A DNA stretch of 64,000 nucleotides. It comes from Vibrio diazotrophicus (lineage in GTDB: Bacteria; Pseudomonadota; Gammaproteobacteria; Enterobacterales; Vibrionaceae). Positions 35,633 to 45,168 of the stretch are shown in pieces. The first letter of the stretch is position 1. Each line of letters opens with the position of its first letter. Position numbers and translations under genes: made by a program. The DNA lies in the NCBI RefSeq assembly GCF_038452265.1, contig NZ_CP151842.1:3162001-3226000 (forward strand), given 5' to 3'. The notes beneath the pieces are model-generated. The model made no database searches. It was not told where the DNA came from and saw only the letters and a list, made by a program, of their open reading frames with translations.

Positions 35633-35947
35633 ATGAACGAGACTGAATTTCATCAACTGGTCGATAGCCAGATGCAAATCATCGAACAAGCCATTGATGA
35701 TTCGGGTGCCGATATCGATTATGAAACGACGGGTAACGTGATGACGTTAGAGTTTGACGACCGCAGCCAAATCATAATCAACCGCCAAGAACCGATGAAA
35801 GAGATCTGGCTGGCATCTAAATCAGGCGGTTTCCACTTCCAGTGGCAAGACGAACAATGGATCTGCTCTAAAACGGGTGTTGAGCTTATCAGTATGGTTA
35901 AGCAAGAGTGTGAAAAACACGCTGGCGAAGAGATTGACTGGGAATAA
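35633..35947 (+). CDS. cyaY: Frataxin-like iron-sulfur assembly protein CyaY
   Basis: 104 residues, full length for bacterial frataxin. Conserved acidic first helix (MNETEFHQLVDSQMQIIEQAIDDSGADIDYE) and beta-sheet with IIINRQEP, EIWLASKSGGFHF. CyaY binds iron and modulates IscS during iron-sulfur cluster building. Divergent from lptM and convergent with cyaA, sharing a bidirectional terminator with it. Confidence 0.95.
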   Translation: MNETEFHQLVDSQMQIIEQAIDDSGADIDYETTGNVMTLEFDDRSQIIINRQEPMKEIWLASKSGGFHFQWQDEQWICSKTGVELISMVKQECEKHAGEEIDWE

Positions 35948-35995
35948 AACCCTGCGCCTTACGTGAAATGTTCCCTCTTCAAAGGGCAATGAGAA

Positions 35996-36022
35996 AAAAA
36001 GAGCACCTAGGTGCTCTTTTTT
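35996..36022. terminator. Bidirectional terminator between cyaY and cyaA
   Basis: AAAAAGAGCACC pairs with GGTGCTCTTTTT around a central TA. It has T-runs both ways and serves both convergent genes. Confidence 0.9.
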
Positions 36023-36061
36023 ACTTTGATTCTGATTATGTTCATCTGAAGATGACTACCG

Positions 36062-38590
36062 TTACCCGTTGACCGCTTTCGATGGTCGAGAATAAAGCGA
36101 TGAGTCGTTACGATAAGGCACAACGTATGTTTCGCCTTCTACTGGATGAACAATCTGGTAATACTGAGGCAAATTGAAGTTGATCAGTTGAGAGGCCAGT
36201 TCATTATCATCACGAACCGATGTGTAGAATGAGTTCACGCTGGCGATCATCTCATCTTTCTCACCGTTAAACTGGTGATAGACTTCTACGCGATTGTTTT
36301 CATCCAATACGTAAATATTGAAACCCTTCTCTGTATCTTCAAAGAAGAACTGCACCAAACCTTCGCTGGCAAAGCCATCAACCACATCAGGCAGTTGATA
36401 ATCTTCATCACGGTCAAGCATCAACAACGGCGAGCCTTTGAGCTTGTTGGTTGAAATGCTACGGTAGAAATCCACCGAGTTCTCAAGCTTTTGTACCGAC
36501 ACACCACGACGTTCAAAGAACAGACCGTACATCTGATCGCCAATACGCAACGCTTTGAAGCGACGACGCCTCTCTTGCTCAACTGGCTTCAAACGTAAAT
36601 CGATACATTCAGCCAGTAGCTGATAAACCAGATTACGCATCACGCCACGTAAGTTCTTGCTGTAGCAGAACACATCCACCGATTCTGGTGGCAAGGCGTC
36701 TTGGTGCATTTTACCGAGTACCGTTTTCAGGGCATCCATCATGGCGGTTTCACCCTTGAAGTGCAGGGTACGCACTTCTTGCCATGAATTTCGGTACACC
36801 AAATCGACACTGCCGACTAAACATTTCTGTTCTGCACCAAAGCTGAAAATATCCGCGTTCTTCAAGTCAACTTTCAAAGACTTACCGCTTAAATCCGCAG
36901 TAGGGTCATTTTCAAAGTTGATGAACATCGCCAACTGGCTAATTTCACACGGGCTCGCCAACGCTTGCATGGTTGGGCGGCGCTTACGCAGCGAGAAGGT
37001 ATTCCGCAAATCACTCACCATCTGGTAGAACTTATCAATATCCAGATGAGCGCCACGAACCACAGAGTGCAAACGCGTCGATTCAGTGATCATGCCGTTA
37101 AAGAATGACCAAGCGACGAGTTTACTGAGGTATTCGTTGTGCTCTAGGTAAGGCTGACCAATGATGCGGTGCGCCTCGATTGGTTGCTTATAAAGGTACC
37201 AGCCTGCTTTGTTAGTTCGGCCTTTACTCACCTCGATAAAGGTTAAGTCTGGCTCATGCAGGTCAGGAGAAATTTGTGGGTTTAGCAAGGTGACTTTGCC
37301 CGGCAGAACTTCAAAAGCCGCGTATAACTTACGCGCCAAAATCGAAATGTCTTGCGGACTAATTGCCGACGTAATGTCATTACGACGCGCAAACTGAATC
37401 AGGTTGCGATAGCTGAGCATCAAAGCATCAAGCAGTGAGTGGTGAACCACTTTCACTTGCTCAACCTTCCAGTGACGACGGTTATCCAGCTCTTCAATCA
37501 CAGAGCGTGACCATCCCCATTGTTGAGTCAATTCACCAAGAGCCTCACGACGCCACTCAACAGAACCGACACCCGGCTCACGAGACAGCTTTTCATGAGT
37601 TTTGAGATAGAAACAGCGGCGCACCAAGTCTAAGCGCGTATCGTCACCAATACGTTCCAGATAACGCGTCACTTTTTCCAGCATCAGATAGTATGAGTCC
37701 ATACTATAGAGGTCAGGATCATGAGCAAAGAAACGACGCTTGCTGTCGACACTCAATAACTGAGTTTGTGGGTACTCCCACGAATAAGCCTCTAGCAGTA
37801 TCGCCTTCATTACCGATTTGTACGGTGAATCGATACTCTTATACAGCTGCCATAAGTTCGCACCAAAGTACTCTTCTGCAGGGATATGGTTAAGCTGACC
37901 GAAGTCGATCCATTCTGAGCAGTCGATATAGGATTTTGAACACAGCTGAGTGACATATTCGTCGTAGCACTCTTCCATCTCTGGCGGCACAATTTGCCAC
38001 AAAAGACGCTTACCAGCTAAGCGTACTGCCGAGCGATAAAACTCATCCAATAACAACATATGTTGTGACGAGCCACAGTTTTCGCCCGTCATCTCTTCTG
38101 ATTGTTTAGAGCGGAATCGTTGCTCATCCATCAAGAAGAAGTTTGCTTCTACACCTTGGCTCTTAGCCCAATCCGTGATCAATAAACACTTATTGGTTAA
38201 ACGTTCACGCGCTTCACAACTCATCAACGAGCTAATACATACCCAAATATCCAAATCACTAGACGTGCTTTGACCAATAGACGATGTGCTGCCCATGGTA
38301 TACAGACCCAAAATTTCTGGGCGTTCTGCTGTCGTCAGAGGTTGGTTGAGTGTTAATTCCGCGTCACTAACAAACTGTTGCTGAACATCATTAAGTTCAA
38401 AACATTGAATGCCATGTGGAACTTCGTTACTGAAATAGCCGGGAATAAGCGGATGGTTGTAGTGAAATAACGCGGGGATCAGGTGGAATACTCGCTGACT
38501 TTGCAAATCCATAAGAGCCAGCGCACGCTGAATGCGTTGCCGGTTTAACTTGTCTAATCTCTGGATTAACGTATGTGTGTAAGCCTGCAA
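36062..38590 (-). CDS. cyaA: Class I adenylate cyclase
   Basis: About 842 residues, full length for class I enterobacterial-type cyclase. The N-terminal catalytic half has GLYTMGSTSSIGQSTSSDLD with the nucleotidyltransferase GS and DxD residues; the C-terminal half is the PTS-responsive regulatory domain. It makes cAMP from ATP at the cytoplasmic side. I choose a TTG start at 38590 (reading LQAYTHTLIQRLD): AAGGA lies 7 nt before it, homologues begin at this point, and E. coli cyaA also uses TTG. An in-frame ATG at 38623 is possible but has no such ribosome site. The upstream gap carries CRP-like half sites. Confidence 0.96.
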   Translation of the reverse strand: MQAYTHTLIQRLDKLNRQRIQRALALMDLQSQRVFHLIPALFHYNHPLIPGYFSNEVPHGIQCFELNDVQQQFVSDAELTLNQPLTTAERPEILGLYTMGSTSSIGQSTSSDLDIWVCISSLMSCEARERLTNKCLLITDWAKSQGVEANFFLMDEQRFRSKQSEEMTGENCGSSQHMLLLDEFYRSAVRLAGKRLLWQIVPPEMEECYDEYVTQLCSKSYIDCSEWIDFGQLNHIPAEEYFGANLWQLYKSIDSPYKSVMKAILLEAYSWEYPQTQLLSVDSKRRFFAHDPDLYSMDSYYLMLEKVTRYLERIGDDTRLDLVRRCFYLKTHEKLSREPGVGSVEWRREALGELTQQWGWSRSVIEELDNRRHWKVEQVKVVHHSLLDALMLSYRNLIQFARRNDITSAISPQDISILARKLYAAFEVLPGKVTLLNPQISPDLHEPDLTFIEVSKGRTNKAGWYLYKQPIEAHRIIGQPYLEHNEYLSKLVAWSFFNGMITESTRLHSVVRGAHLDIDKFYQMVSDLRNTFSLRKRRPTMQALASPCEISQLAMFINFENDPTADLSGKSLKVDLKNADIFSFGAEQKCLVGSVDLVYRNSWQEVRTLHFKGETAMMDALKTVLGKMHQDALPPESVDVFCYSKNLRGVMRNLVYQLLAECIDLRLKPVEQERRRRFKALRIGDQMYGLFFERRGVSVQKLENSVDFYRSISTNKLKGSPLLMLDRDEDYQLPDVVDGFASEGLVQFFFEDTEKGFNIYVLDENNRVEVYHQFNGEKDEMIASVNSFYTSVRDDNELASQLINFNLPQYYQIVHPVEGETYVVPYRNDSSLYSRPSKAVNG

Positions 38591-38968
38591 GGGATGGTCC
38601 TTGGTTGAAACAAAAATGTGCACTTTGGTTGTATTTCACACTAAAGCGCCATCAAAACGTGATCAATTTAACACTTTAATCAGCACTGGTAAAGCGTTCT
38701 TAGTACTATGTCACACTAAAGTATTATTGAACAAGATGGCTTGAAAGCCCATGAAATCAGCGTTGTAACTATCCACCGTAAGTAAATAATAGAATCATCA
38801 TTAAACAGTGTTAATGGTCACACTTACCCCTCCTTTTTTCGTAATAAAACACCACAAGCACAAGACAAAGAACTAGTAGTGAAACTTTATTTTTTCCAGT
38901 GGTAGACTAGGAACCTGTAAATCTTCTAGGTCAATTGCCTTCAAACTAATATTTTTATCAGGATTACC
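38591..38968. promoter_or_regulatory. Divergent cyaA/hemC control region with CRP-like sites
   Basis: No gene. TCACACT occurs three times (38636, 38711, 38818). The copy at 38807-38822, AGTGT-N6-TCACA, matches 8 of 10 positions of a CRP site. CRP represses cyaA in E. coli, so feedback by cAMP-CRP is likely, but no site is proven here. Confidence 0.5.
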
Positions 38969-39907
38969 ATGACACAGACAACACCTATTCGAATCGCTAC
39001 TCGTCAAAGCCCACTGGCTTTATGGCAAGCTCACTATGTAAAAGATGCTCTACAAGCTGCCCATCCGGGTCTCGAAGTTGAATTGGTAACCATGGTAACG
39101 AAAGGCGACATCATTCTAGATACACCACTAGCGAAAGTGGGTGGCAAAGGTCTATTCGTTAAAGAACTGGAAGTTGCCATGTTGGAAGGTCGCGCAGATT
39201 TAGCTGTGCATTCAATGAAAGATGTTCCTGTCGAGTTTCCTGAAGGCCTTGGCTTGGTCACTATCTGCGAACGAGAAGATCCTCGCGACGCTTTTGTGTC
39301 AAATACTTACGCTTCTATCGATGAATTACCACAAGGTGCGGTGGTTGGTACTTGTAGCTTACGTCGTCAATGCCAGCTGAAAGAAGCTCGCCCTGACTTA
39401 ATCATCAAAGAGCTTCGTGGCAACGTCGGAACGCGCTTAGGTAAGCTAGATGCTGGTGAATACGATGCAATCATTCTTGCCGCCGCAGGTTTAAAACGCC
39501 TTGAGCTAGAAGAGAGAATCCGCAGTTTTATTGAACCAGAGCAATCACTTCCAGCCGTTGGACAAGGCGCTGTAGGTATTGAGTGTCGCCTAGATGATGA
39601 ACGTCTGCTAAAACTGCTGGCACCGCTTAACCACGTTGATACAGCTGACCGCGTGAAATGTGAACGCGCAATGAACCTGACATTGGAAGGTGGCTGTCAG
39701 GTGCCAATCGGCAGCTATGCACTTCTCGACGGTGATGAACTTTGGCTACGCGCTTTAGTCGGTGAGCCAGATGGCACAACCATCGTTCGCGGTGAAATCC
39801 GAGGCGCTCGCCAAGATGCCGAAAGTTTAGGTATTGAGCTTGCCCATCAGCTTCTCGATCAAGGTGCCAAAGAGATCCTCACGAAGCTTTACGCTGAACA
39901 CGAATAA
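38969..39907 (+). CDS. hemC: Hydroxymethylbilane synthase
   Basis: 312 residues. The dipyrromethane-cofactor cysteine lies in LEGGCQVPIG (near 243); the N-terminal IRIATRQSPLALWQA is typical. It polymerises four porphobilinogens into hydroxymethylbilane. First gene of hemCDXY and divergent from cyaA, the standard gammaproteobacterial layout. Confidence 0.97.
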   Translation: MTQTTPIRIATRQSPLALWQAHYVKDALQAAHPGLEVELVTMVTKGDIILDTPLAKVGGKGLFVKELEVAMLEGRADLAVHSMKDVPVEFPEGLGLVTICEREDPRDAFVSNTYASIDELPQGAVVGTCSLRRQCQLKEARPDLIIKELRGNVGTRLGKLDAGEYDAIILAAAGLKRLELEERIRSFIEPEQSLPAVGQGAVGIECRLDDERLLKLLAPLNHVDTADRVKCERAMNLTLEGGCQVPIGSYALLDGDELWLRALVGEPDGTTIVRGEIRGARQDAESLGIELAHQLLDQGAKEILTKLYAEHE

Positions 39908-39946
39908 ACTCTGACAGCTGAATAATAGATGGTGGCTAAGTAACTG

Positions 39947-40678
39947 ATGGCGGTACTGGTAACGCGCCCCGAGGCGCAAGGCATAGAGCTGTGCCAACAA
40001 CTCGAAAATGTGGGCCTCACCGCCCTACACCATCCTCTCATGACTATCGAGGCAGGTACCGACCTGCCTCACCTTCTTCCCGATATAAAGCAATGTGATA
40101 CCATCATTGCGGTCAGTCAGCACGCTGTTGATTTTAGTGACCAATATTTGAGACAACAGCAATCAAATTGGGCAACATCAACAAGATACCTTGCCGTTGG
40201 TCAAAAAACAGCACACCTTTTAAGCAAAGTCACCGGACAATCAGTAAACTACCCTCACGTCAGTGATAGTGAGCATCTGCTTGAACTGGCAGAACTACAA
40301 TCAGTCTCTGGGCAGAAAATTATTATTTTGCGCGGAAACGGCGGACGTGAACTGATACATGAAACACTGAGTGAACGAGGCGCTTTGGTGGCCTACAAAG
40401 AAGTGTATCAACGTAAAGATTTGCCTTTTGACGCCAGTGCTTATTGCAAGCAATGGCAACAGCAAAACGTTGATACCCTAATTATTACCAGTGGTCATCA
40501 ACTGGCTTTTTTTATGTCTCAACTAGATTACCCTGCAATGGCGTCGTGGGCTCATCAGTTGAAGCTATTGGTACCAAGCGAACGTATCGCCAATGATGCT
40601 AGAACAATGGGATTTGAACACATCGTTGTTACTCGCAGTGCAGCGAACCAAGATTTAGTGGCCGCTCTCCAGCCATAA
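39947..40678 (+). CDS. hemD: Uroporphyrinogen-III synthase
   Basis: 243 residues, usual size. Two-domain fold with VLVTRPEAQGIELCQQLE at the start and IILRGNGGRELIHETLSERGA mid-protein. It cyclises hydroxymethylbilane with D-ring inversion. 39 bp after hemC. Sequence is poorly conserved in this family; context secures the call. Confidence 0.94.
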   Translation: MAVLVTRPEAQGIELCQQLENVGLTALHHPLMTIEAGTDLPHLLPDIKQCDTIIAVSQHAVDFSDQYLRQQQSNWATSTRYLAVGQKTAHLLSKVTGQSVNYPHVSDSEHLLELAELQSVSGQKIIILRGNGGRELIHETLSERGALVAYKEVYQRKDLPFDASAYCKQWQQQNVDTLIITSGHQLAFFMSQLDYPAMASWAHQLKLLVPSERIANDARTMGFEHIVVTRSAANQDLVAALQP

Positions 40679-40696
40679 CAAACAGGACTCTCAGCA

Positions 40697-41971
40697 ATGA
40701 CAAGTAAAAAAGATAATCCGCAATCAGAACCGGAAAAAAACCAAGAAAAACTTTCTACTGCTGCTCCAACTGAGACTTCGTCTGACTCAACTTCGTCAAA
40801 TACGGACTCAAAAGAAGCACCATCAAAAGCGGAAACCGCACCAACTCAAGAAGCTTCTCCAGAGATCAAACCAACAGAGCCTAAGCCAGCAAAAGACAAC
40901 GTAAAATCCAATGCTGAGCAAATGAACAAGTTAGACAAGCAAAGCAAGAAAGGAACAAAACTGGCAACCGTTGCCATTGTGCTTGCCGCGCTGCTAGGCG
41001 GTGGCCTTGCAATTCAGATGCAGCAGCAACAATCGCAGTACGAAGCACAAATGGCCGCACTGCGTGCCGAGTTAAATCAAACTCGCAGCGCCGTTGATAC
41101 TCAGCTTGCAGAAGTGACCCAACAAGCGGAAGCCAAAGCCACTGAAGTTACTCATCGCGCAGAAACCGTGCTTGAACAACAGCAAAAAAGCATTCAAAGC
41201 TTGCAGCTAGCCATGGCTGACGTCAAAGGCCGTCGTCCGAATGATTGGCTGCTGGCAGAAGCAGATTACTTAGTAAAACTGGCCGGACGTAAGCTGTTCC
41301 TTGAGCACGATGTGGAAAGTGCAACCCAGTTGATGGAAAGTGCCGATCAGCGTATTGCTTCACTGAATGACCCAAGTTTAACGCCACTGCGTAAAGCAAT
41401 GGCAAATGACATTACCAAACTAAAATCCGTTCCTCTGATTGATCGTGATGGTCTGGTTCTTCGTCTGATTAGCCTGCAACAACAAGTCGATACCTTACCT
41501 CTGGCAAACGCGATCTTGCCTGACGCACCACAAGAGACACAACAAGTCGTCTCTGATGACATCAATAACTGGCAAGACAACTTGATGACCTCACTGAAGG
41601 ACTTCGCAGAAAACTTCATCACTTTCCGCACTCGTGATGGCAATGTGATTCCACTACTCTCTCCTGAGCAACATTTCTATCTTAAAGAGAACGTGAAGGC
41701 GAAGCTTGAAACCGCAATTAAGTCTGTTTATGTGGAACAGCAAGAGATCTACACCACTTCGCTAAAAACGGCTCAAGAGTGGTCAACGTCATTCTTTAAT
41801 CAAAATGACAATACGGTACAAACCTTCCAATCGACACTGGCTAAACTCGCTGAACAAAAGGTTCAGGTTGATTACCCGGTAAAACTGGAAACGCAAAAAC
41901 AGTTGTCTGATGTGATTAGTGAGCGCTTACGCCGCGAAGTGACCTCGGTGATTAAGGAGGGCAAAGAATGA
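40697..41971 (+). CDS. hemX: HemX membrane protein
   Basis: 424 residues. A long acidic/Ser-Thr-rich cytoplasmic N-terminus (1-90) leads to one membrane span (KLATVAIVLAALLGGGLAIQ), then a coiled-coil periplasmic domain (MAALRAELNQTRSAVDTQLAEVTQQAEAKA). HemX sits in every hemCDXY operon, but its part in heme synthesis is unproven; earlier annotation as a methyltransferase is not supported by this sequence. It overlaps hemY by 4 bases. Confidence 0.92.
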   Translation: MTSKKDNPQSEPEKNQEKLSTAAPTETSSDSTSSNTDSKEAPSKAETAPTQEASPEIKPTEPKPAKDNVKSNAEQMNKLDKQSKKGTKLATVAIVLAALLGGGLAIQMQQQQSQYEAQMAALRAELNQTRSAVDTQLAEVTQQAEAKATEVTHRAETVLEQQQKSIQSLQLAMADVKGRRPNDWLLAEADYLVKLAGRKLFLEHDVESATQLMESADQRIASLNDPSLTPLRKAMANDITKLKSVPLIDRDGLVLRLISLQQQVDTLPLANAILPDAPQETQQVVSDDINNWQDNLMTSLKDFAENFITFRTRDGNVIPLLSPEQHFYLKENVKAKLETAIKSVYVEQQEIYTTSLKTAQEWSTSFFNQNDNTVQTFQSTLAKLAEQKVQVDYPVKLETQKQLSDVISERLRREVTSVIKEGKE

Positions 41972-43149
41972 TTCGTTTAATCTTTCTTTTCGTTGTCCTT
42001 GGTGCGGGGCTATTCGTCGGCACTCAATACGCAGGGCAGCAAGGTTATGTTCTCATCTCAATTGCCAATAAAACCATTGAGATGAGCGTTACGACTCTGG
42101 TTATCTTTGTTATCGGCGCTTTGGCTGCGCTGTTCGCGCTTGAGTTTATTGTGAAGAAATTCTTCTACATGAGCTTCACAACCTGGAACTGGTTCAGTAT
42201 CCGTAAACAGCGCCGCTCTCGTCGTTATACCAACCAAGGTATCATCAAGTTACTCGAAGGTGACTGGAAACAGGCGGAGAAAAAAGTAACACGCTGGGCA
42301 AGCCACCACGATATGCCTCTGCTCTGCTATCTTGTCGCTTCTGAAGCGGCAAATGGCATGGGTGACCGTGAAAAGCGCGACCGCTACCTAGAGATGGCTG
42401 CGAAACAAGAAAATGCGACCTTAGCCGTCGAGCTGACCAGAGCAAAGCAACAAATCAGTGATGGTGATTACGACAAAGCAACGCAAACACTGACGACTTT
42501 GCAACATCAGCATCCTAATAACACCATCATCCTGAATTTGTTGAAGCAAGCTTACCTTCAGCAAAAAGAGTGGGCTCCTCTGCTCGAACTTCTGCCTAAA
42601 CTAGTGAAAGCGAAACGCCTAACAGAACAAGAAGCAGAAAAACTTACATTAACGGCTCAGTGCGGCGCTCTAGAATCGATTGCCAGCCAGAAAGGTACAG
42701 AAGGCCTGCTTGCACACTGGAACGGTTTAGCGCGAAAACTAAAGGCAGAACCAGTATTAGTTAATGCCTTGATTCAACAACTGATTAAGCGCAAAGCTGA
42801 CAATGAAGCATTCACCTTAATCAAAGAGAATCTGAAGAAGCAGGCAACACCTGAGCTTTATGCTTTGATCCCTGAACTCAATATTAGTGACCGCTATCCT
42901 GCGATTGTTATGTTGAAAGATGCTGTGAAGAAAAACGACAGCAACGCAGAAGCACACAGTGCTCTCGGACAACTCTATTTCCGCGAACAGGAATGGAAGC
43001 TGGCACAGGAACATCTGGAAAAAGCCTTATCGCTCCGCTCTAGTGTTTCCGATTACGCTTATTTAGCCGATGCTTTGCAACATCAGAACATGACTCATGC
43101 TGCTCACGATGTTACTCGTAAAGCGCTAAGCCTGTTAGAAACAAACTAA
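41968..43149 (+). CDS. hemY: HemY TPR-like membrane protein
   Basis: 393 residues. Two N-terminal spans (LIFLFVVLGAGLFVG and VTTLVIFVIGALAALFALEF) precede a helical TPR-like domain rich in AEAHSALGQLYFREQEWKLAQEHLEKAL-type repeats. Proposed scaffold for heme-pathway proteins; not the protoporphyrinogen oxidase called hemY in Bacillus. ATGA overlap with hemX gives translational coupling. Confidence 0.93.
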   Translation: MIRLIFLFVVLGAGLFVGTQYAGQQGYVLISIANKTIEMSVTTLVIFVIGALAALFALEFIVKKFFYMSFTTWNWFSIRKQRRSRRYTNQGIIKLLEGDWKQAEKKVTRWASHHDMPLLCYLVASEAANGMGDREKRDRYLEMAAKQENATLAVELTRAKQQISDGDYDKATQTLTTLQHQHPNNTIILNLLKQAYLQQKEWAPLLELLPKLVKAKRLTEQEAEKLTLTAQCGALESIASQKGTEGLLAHWNGLARKLKAEPVLVNALIQQLIKRKADNEAFTLIKENLKKQATPELYALIPELNISDRYPAIVMLKDAVKKNDSNAEAHSALGQLYFREQEWKLAQEHLEKALSLRSSVSDYAYLADALQHQNMTHAAHDVTRKALSLLETN

Positions 43150-43164
43150 AACGTGTTCTAACTA

Positions 43165-43560
43165 AAAGTAAAAATCCACCTGCATAGCAGGTGGCTTTGA
43201 ATGGCCCCCTATAAGGGGGCTCACTGTTAGTTCTCTGACCCTAAAAGCATTTGGCGCGCTTCTTCTTCCTTTCCCACACGCTCTTGGTACCTGACATATC
43301 TTCGAATAATTTCCTCGTTCATTCCTACCGAATCAACAAAGTAACCTCGCTGCCAGAAATGATTTTCAGCCTGAATTTGGGCGTCCAAACTATGTGATAC
43401 TGACATCTATAGTAAACGTGTGAGCTTGAATCATATCTGCTCATGTTCTTTATCTCCTTGATTTGCTGGTTACAAACACTGGATATATTGAACATGAGCG
43501 TTCTTCGGGCATAGCCCAAAGGAACGATCACCACCTTCATAGAAGGTGGTTTAGGGGTAG
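43165..43560 (-). mobile_element. IS200/IS605-like element, internally deleted
   Basis: Remnant inserted between the hemY stop and the hem terminator. Four hairpins frame it, all with the same ATA loop: CCACCTGC/GCAGGTGG (43176-43194) and GCCCCCT/AGGGGGC (43204-43220) at one end, GGGC/GCCC (43507-43517) and ACCACCTTC/GAAGGTGGT (43530-43550) at the other. A truncated tnpA lies inside. Single-strand transposases of this family recognise such hairpins. The exact ends and target tetranucleotide cannot be fixed from this copy alone. Confidence 0.8.
43228..43444 (-). pseudogene. tnpA: tnpA remnant of IS200-like transposase
   Basis: Starts MSRYDSSSHVYYRCQYHIVWTPK with AAGGAG before it, the usual N-terminus of the Vibrio IS200-type Y1 transposase. 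After about 28 codons the sequence jumps, with a frameshift, to the C-terminal part NHFWQRGYFVDSVGMNEEII...YQERVGKEEEARQ and a normal stop. The middle, including the HUH motif and probably ~75-80 residues, is missing, so the protein is inactive. A full protein is ~150 residues. Confidence 0.85.
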
Positions 43561-43566
43561 AAAAGC

Positions 43567-43597
43567 AAAAAGCCAGCAACTAAGCTGGCTTTTATTT
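43567..43597. terminator. Bidirectional terminator for hemCDXY and hemN
   Basis: AAAAGCCAGC / GCTGGCTTTT stem with a short A/C/T loop, T-rich on both strands. The IS200-like remnant sits between hemY and this terminator. Confidence 0.8.
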
Positions 43598-43626
43598 TGT
43601 TCTCTGTTCGTCGATTTATCTGTTCA

Positions 43627-45015
43627 CTAAATCACGCGTGAGAATTGCTGCTGACGAGCACGTTGACGCAGATACTTGTCAAAACACATACAGATATTAC
43701 GAATAAGCAAACGACCACGAAGTGTAACTTCAATATACTGATCATCCACAACAACCAATTGGTCATCAATGAAGGTCTGAAGCAACGCTAAATCATGCTT
43801 AAAGTATTGGTGGAATCGAACACCAAACTGCTGCTCAATAATTCGCTTATCCAGTTTGAAGTTACAAATCAGCTGCTTAATTACTTCACGACGTAGCAAG
43901 TCATCACTATCTAAACTCACACCTTTCCACAAGGCGTGGCGCATCTCATTCACTTGCTCGTAGTACTTTTTCAGCTCTTTTTGATTCTGCGCGTAAGCGT
44001 CGCCAATCATTGAGATAGCAGACACACCAAAGCCAACCAAATCACATTCACCTTGGGTGGTATAACCTTGGAAATTACGATGCAAAACACCATTACGCTG
44101 AGCAATCGCCAGTTCATCATCCGGCAAAGCGAAATGGTCCATACCGATGAACTGGTAACCCGCTTCGGTTAAGGTTGAAATCGAGTGCTGAAGAATTGCC
44201 ATTTTTTCATCGGCTGACGGCAAATCCGCATCTTTGATTTTACGCTGAGCAGCAAATAACTGTGGCATGTGTGCATAGTTAAACACTGACAAGCGCCCCG
44301 GTTTCATCTCCAGAACTTTTTCGAGTGTCTGACTAAACGTCTCTAATGTTTGCTTAGGCAAGCCGTAAATCAAATCTAGGTTGGTAGAACGGAAACCTAA
44401 CTGCTTAGCGCGCTCAACAAGCTGTACGATGAACTCTTCGTCTTGCTCACGGTTAACGAGCGCCTGAACTTCTTTATTGAAATCTTGAACACCGATACTC
44501 AGACGGTTAAAGCCTTCACTTCTCAAGTGGTCAAGAACACTCAATTCAATTTCACGCGGATCGACTTCAATACTGATTTCCGCGTCATCTTCAAAGAAGA
44601 ATTCGCTACGCAGTAGCGTCATCAGGCGTGTTATTTGTTTATTGCTCAAGAAAGTCGGAGTACCGCCACCAAAGTGCAACTGAGTGACGCGACGACCTTG
44701 CAGTAATGAAGCGCGTTGCTGAATTTCGTGAGTCAGAATGTCCAGATACTCATCCGCTTTGTGCGAATGGCGAGTAATTACTTTGTTACAACCACAGTAG
44801 TAGCAAAGCTTGTGACAAAATGGGATATGAACGTAAAGCGACAGCGGTCGCTCTGGGTACTGTGCACATGCCCTATCGTAATCTGCAATGGTAAAAGCTT
44901 CATGAAACTCTACCGCAGTAGGATAAGACGTGTAGCGAGGCCCAGAGTAGTTGTACTTGTCTAAAACAGCCTGATCCCAAACGATCTGCTGGCTCGGTAC
45001 GACTTGCGACGACAT
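43627..45015 (-). CDS. hemN: Oxygen-independent coproporphyrinogen III oxidase
   Basis: 462 residues, full-length radical-SAM HemN. The 4Fe-4S motif CxxxCxxC is at C67, C71 and C74 (CHKLCYYCGC), with the HemN-specific following C; HFGGGTPTFLS binds SAM. It decarboxylates coproporphyrinogen III under low oxygen. Same-length orthologues are true HemN; the shorter HemW lacks this N-terminal region. Monocistronic, with a shared terminator. Confidence 0.96.
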   Translation of the reverse strand: MSSQVVPSQQIVWDQAVLDKYNYSGPRYTSYPTAVEFHEAFTIADYDRACAQYPERPLSLYVHIPFCHKLCYYCGCNKVITRHSHKADEYLDILTHEIQQRASLLQGRRVTQLHFGGGTPTFLSNKQITRLMTLLRSEFFFEDDAEISIEVDPREIELSVLDHLRSEGFNRLSIGVQDFNKEVQALVNREQDEEFIVQLVERAKQLGFRSTNLDLIYGLPKQTLETFSQTLEKVLEMKPGRLSVFNYAHMPQLFAAQRKIKDADLPSADEKMAILQHSISTLTEAGYQFIGMDHFALPDDELAIAQRNGVLHRNFQGYTTQGECDLVGFGVSAISMIGDAYAQNQKELKKYYEQVNEMRHALWKGVSLDSDDLLRREVIKQLICNFKLDKRIIEQQFGVRFHQYFKHDLALLQTFIDDQLVVVDDQYIEVTLRGRLLIRNICMCFDKYLRQRARQQQFSRVI

Positions 45016-45128
45016 AGTGACTCTTTCCGTTATTTAGGGTCTTTTGACCTAGTATCAATAGGTGTATTTTGCCACACGACAAGAAAAGCGGCGGGCAGCA
45101 AAATTAAATTTAGCGACAAAATGTTCGA

Positions 45129-45158
45129 ATCTGCTAGCGCGATCACTTACTAGCAGAT
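45129..45158. repeat. 9-bp inverted repeat after the DUF2489 gene
   Basis: ATCTGCTAG / CTAGCAGAT with a 12-nt loop, about 10 bp past the stop codon at 45169. T-richness beyond it on minus is modest (ATTCGAACATTTTG), so it may be a weak terminator of the yihI operon. Confidence 0.45.
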
Positions 45159-45168
45159 GAACGATTTA

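Noticed and set aside
43325..43579. 84-codon minus ORF as an intact protein
   Set aside because: Its first 45 codons are the leader and hairpin end of an IS200-like element, and the rest is a truncated, frameshifted transposase.
45030..45050. Possible FNR box upstream of hemN (TTGACCTAGTATCAA)
   Set aside because: The spacing between half sites is one base too long for FNR.
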